44,673 nt of DNA, taken from the NCBI GenBank assembly GCA_905221605.1, contig CAJNDS010000113.1, positions 198,501 through 243,173 on the forward strand, in the 5' to 3' direction. Positions 43,824 through 44,673 of the stretch are shown piece by piece (positions within the stretch are counted from its first letter, which is position 1; every line of letters starts with the position of its first letter). A model generated the notes under the pieces. That model worked only from the letters and a program-made list of their open reading frames with translations. It did no database searches and had not been told where the DNA came from. The position numbers and the translations under genes were made by a program. The stretch comes from Symbiodinium natans (lineage: Eukaryota > Sar > Dinophyceae > Suessiales > Symbiodiniaceae).

Positions 43824-43975
43824 GTTTAGGGTTTAGGGTTTTAGGGTTTTAGGGTTTTAGGGTTTTAGGGTTTTAGGGTTTTAGGGTTTTAGGGTTTTAG
43901 GGTTTTAGGGTTTTAGGGTTTTAGGGTTTTAGGGTTTTAGGGTTTTAGGGTTTTAGGGTTTTAGGGTTCAGGGTT
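43824..43975. repeat. (TTTTAGGG)n 8-mer array
   Basis: Two heptamers lead into about eighteen perfect TTTTAGGG 8-mers. The 8-mer TTTTAGGG is known as a telomere repeat in some other eukaryotes, but here it sits inside a heptamer background. Confidence 0.95.
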
Positions 43976-44022
43976 TTAGGTTTTAGGGCTTCGGGTTTGG
44001 GGTTTAAGGACTCAGCACCCAC

Positions 44023-44085
44023 AAGGGCCTTGATTACGTCGTCCATGGCGCCAGATGCACAGATGTGCAATCCTTTCGTCGGGGG
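44023..44085 (-). CDS. Ankyrin-like exon fragment
   Basis: Minus frame TKGLHICASGAMDDVIKAL ends CCCTT before GTGGGT. The G-LHI-x-AS-G-x-x-D-V-I-KAL pattern matches the two helices of an ankyrin repeat. The acceptor is not obvious. The fourth ankyrin-type fragment on this strand. Confidence 0.6.
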
Positions 44086-44189
44086 TGTAAGGGGTTTTAG
44101 GGCTTATGCCCTTCTTTGGGCTTGCTAAGGCTTACTTAGGAGTTTTTGCACCCCTATTTGGGGAGTATAAGGCCCTTCCAGCCCCCTCC

Positions 44190-44242
44190 CTTCCACGCCC
44201 TTGCTTCCTGATGATTTCGACGGTCTGCATGCAGGCCCCCAG
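44190..44242 (+). CDS. Exon-like island, acidic
   Basis: Plus frame LLPDDFDGLHAGPQ ends CCCCAG before GTTTCAAG. Upstream is pyrimidine-rich, but the acceptor AG is unclear. Unknown family. Confidence 0.5.
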
Positions 44243-44440
44243 GTTTCAAGTTTCGGGTTTCGGAGACGTAGGGTTTCAGGCTTAGGGTTTGGGGTTTCAG
44301 GTTTGGGTGTAGCATCCCCTTATAATCCCTGCAAACCCGGAGCCCTCAACACTTCTATACTTGCAGTAGAAACCACCAGAAATACCCATTCTAACTTGAA
44401 TTAAGGCCTTATGTCCTACTCCAGGGCCTCCTGCCGTTGG

Positions 44441-44502
44441 TAAACCCTGCACCCTAAACCCTAAACCCTAAACCCTAAACCCTAAACCCTAAACCCTAAA
44501 CG
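44441..44502. repeat. (CCCTAAA)n array
   Basis: Eight C-strand units; another short block closes the window at 44645-44670. Confidence 0.95.
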
Positions 44503-44673
44503 CGGGGTTGAGGCGTGTAGGGGTTTAAGGTTTAGGGTTATAGGGCTTCAGGTGGGCAAGGTGGGGGTGTAAGGCATAGTACATATCGTAAGCAGGTCAA
44601 TTGGGCACAGCATAAGGTCTGGATCCCCACCACAATGCCTTGCATAAACCCTAAACCCTAAACCCTAAATCCT

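Noticed and set aside
1-44673. tRNA, rRNA, riboswitch, bacterial promoter or terminator
   Set aside because: None of the conserved cores seen on either strand; the sequence is eukaryotic nuclear in character.

Overview
Organism. This is nuclear eukaryotic DNA. It has no bacterial-style gene packing, no ribosome-binding sites, no tRNA or rRNA, and the window is saturated with the heptamer TTTAGGG/CCCTAAA. That unit is the telomere repeat of land plants, several green algae, chromerids and dinoflagellates. Short GC-rich exon-sized islands, splice-like borders, ankyrin-type fragments and a decayed retroelement RNase H fragment fit a protist with a large repeat-rich genome. A dinoflagellate is my best guess (inference, not proven).

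Layout. The window is a mosaic. Telomere-type arrays (pure or degenerate, both orientations) recur every few hundred bases from end to end. Between them lie unique islands of about 40-200 bp. Many islands read as one open frame with ordinary amino-acid composition, begin after an AG and end before a GT. I list the islands where one strand reads clearly better, or where both splice borders are good. Clear islands occur on BOTH strands, so this is not one simple gene. The best multi-exon models are 11280-11488 (+), whose two exons are separated by a 20-nt telomere-unit intron, and 29996-30482 (+, four exons with ordinary 57-78 nt introns). The longest array-free coding tract is 32309-33187 (-). 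Any pure run of three heptamers (21 bp) carries a stop in all six frames, so arrays beside expressed islands would have to be spliced out.

Repeats. Besides the arrays there are several short dispersed families, mostly 60-190 bp and often with terminal inverted repeats: A (5779, 14611, 26947), B (11485, 18205, 36709), C (782, 29705), D (12326, 35585), E (15607, 31272), F (21050, 30831), G (2118, 3014, 37528), and a TIR element at 4774-5089. Two families (A and D) have copies with and without an internal telomere array. There are also AT-rich microsatellite blocks (4840-5055, 7627-7980, 12840-13005, 27110-27440) and a 265-bp C-rich tract (13020-13285).

How the parts may work together (inference). 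G-rich-sense arrays contain GTTTAG and TTTAG, so they carry a potential splice donor and acceptor in every unit. At many borders the exon-like frame stops exactly at such a GT or starts exactly after such an AG. The window may therefore show telomere-repeat arrays acting as, or seeding, introns. No functional pathway can be assigned. Recognisable protein families are limited to ankyrin-type fragments (16234, 30989, 36281, 44023, all minus strand) and the retroelement RNase H remnant (34909-35210, minus).
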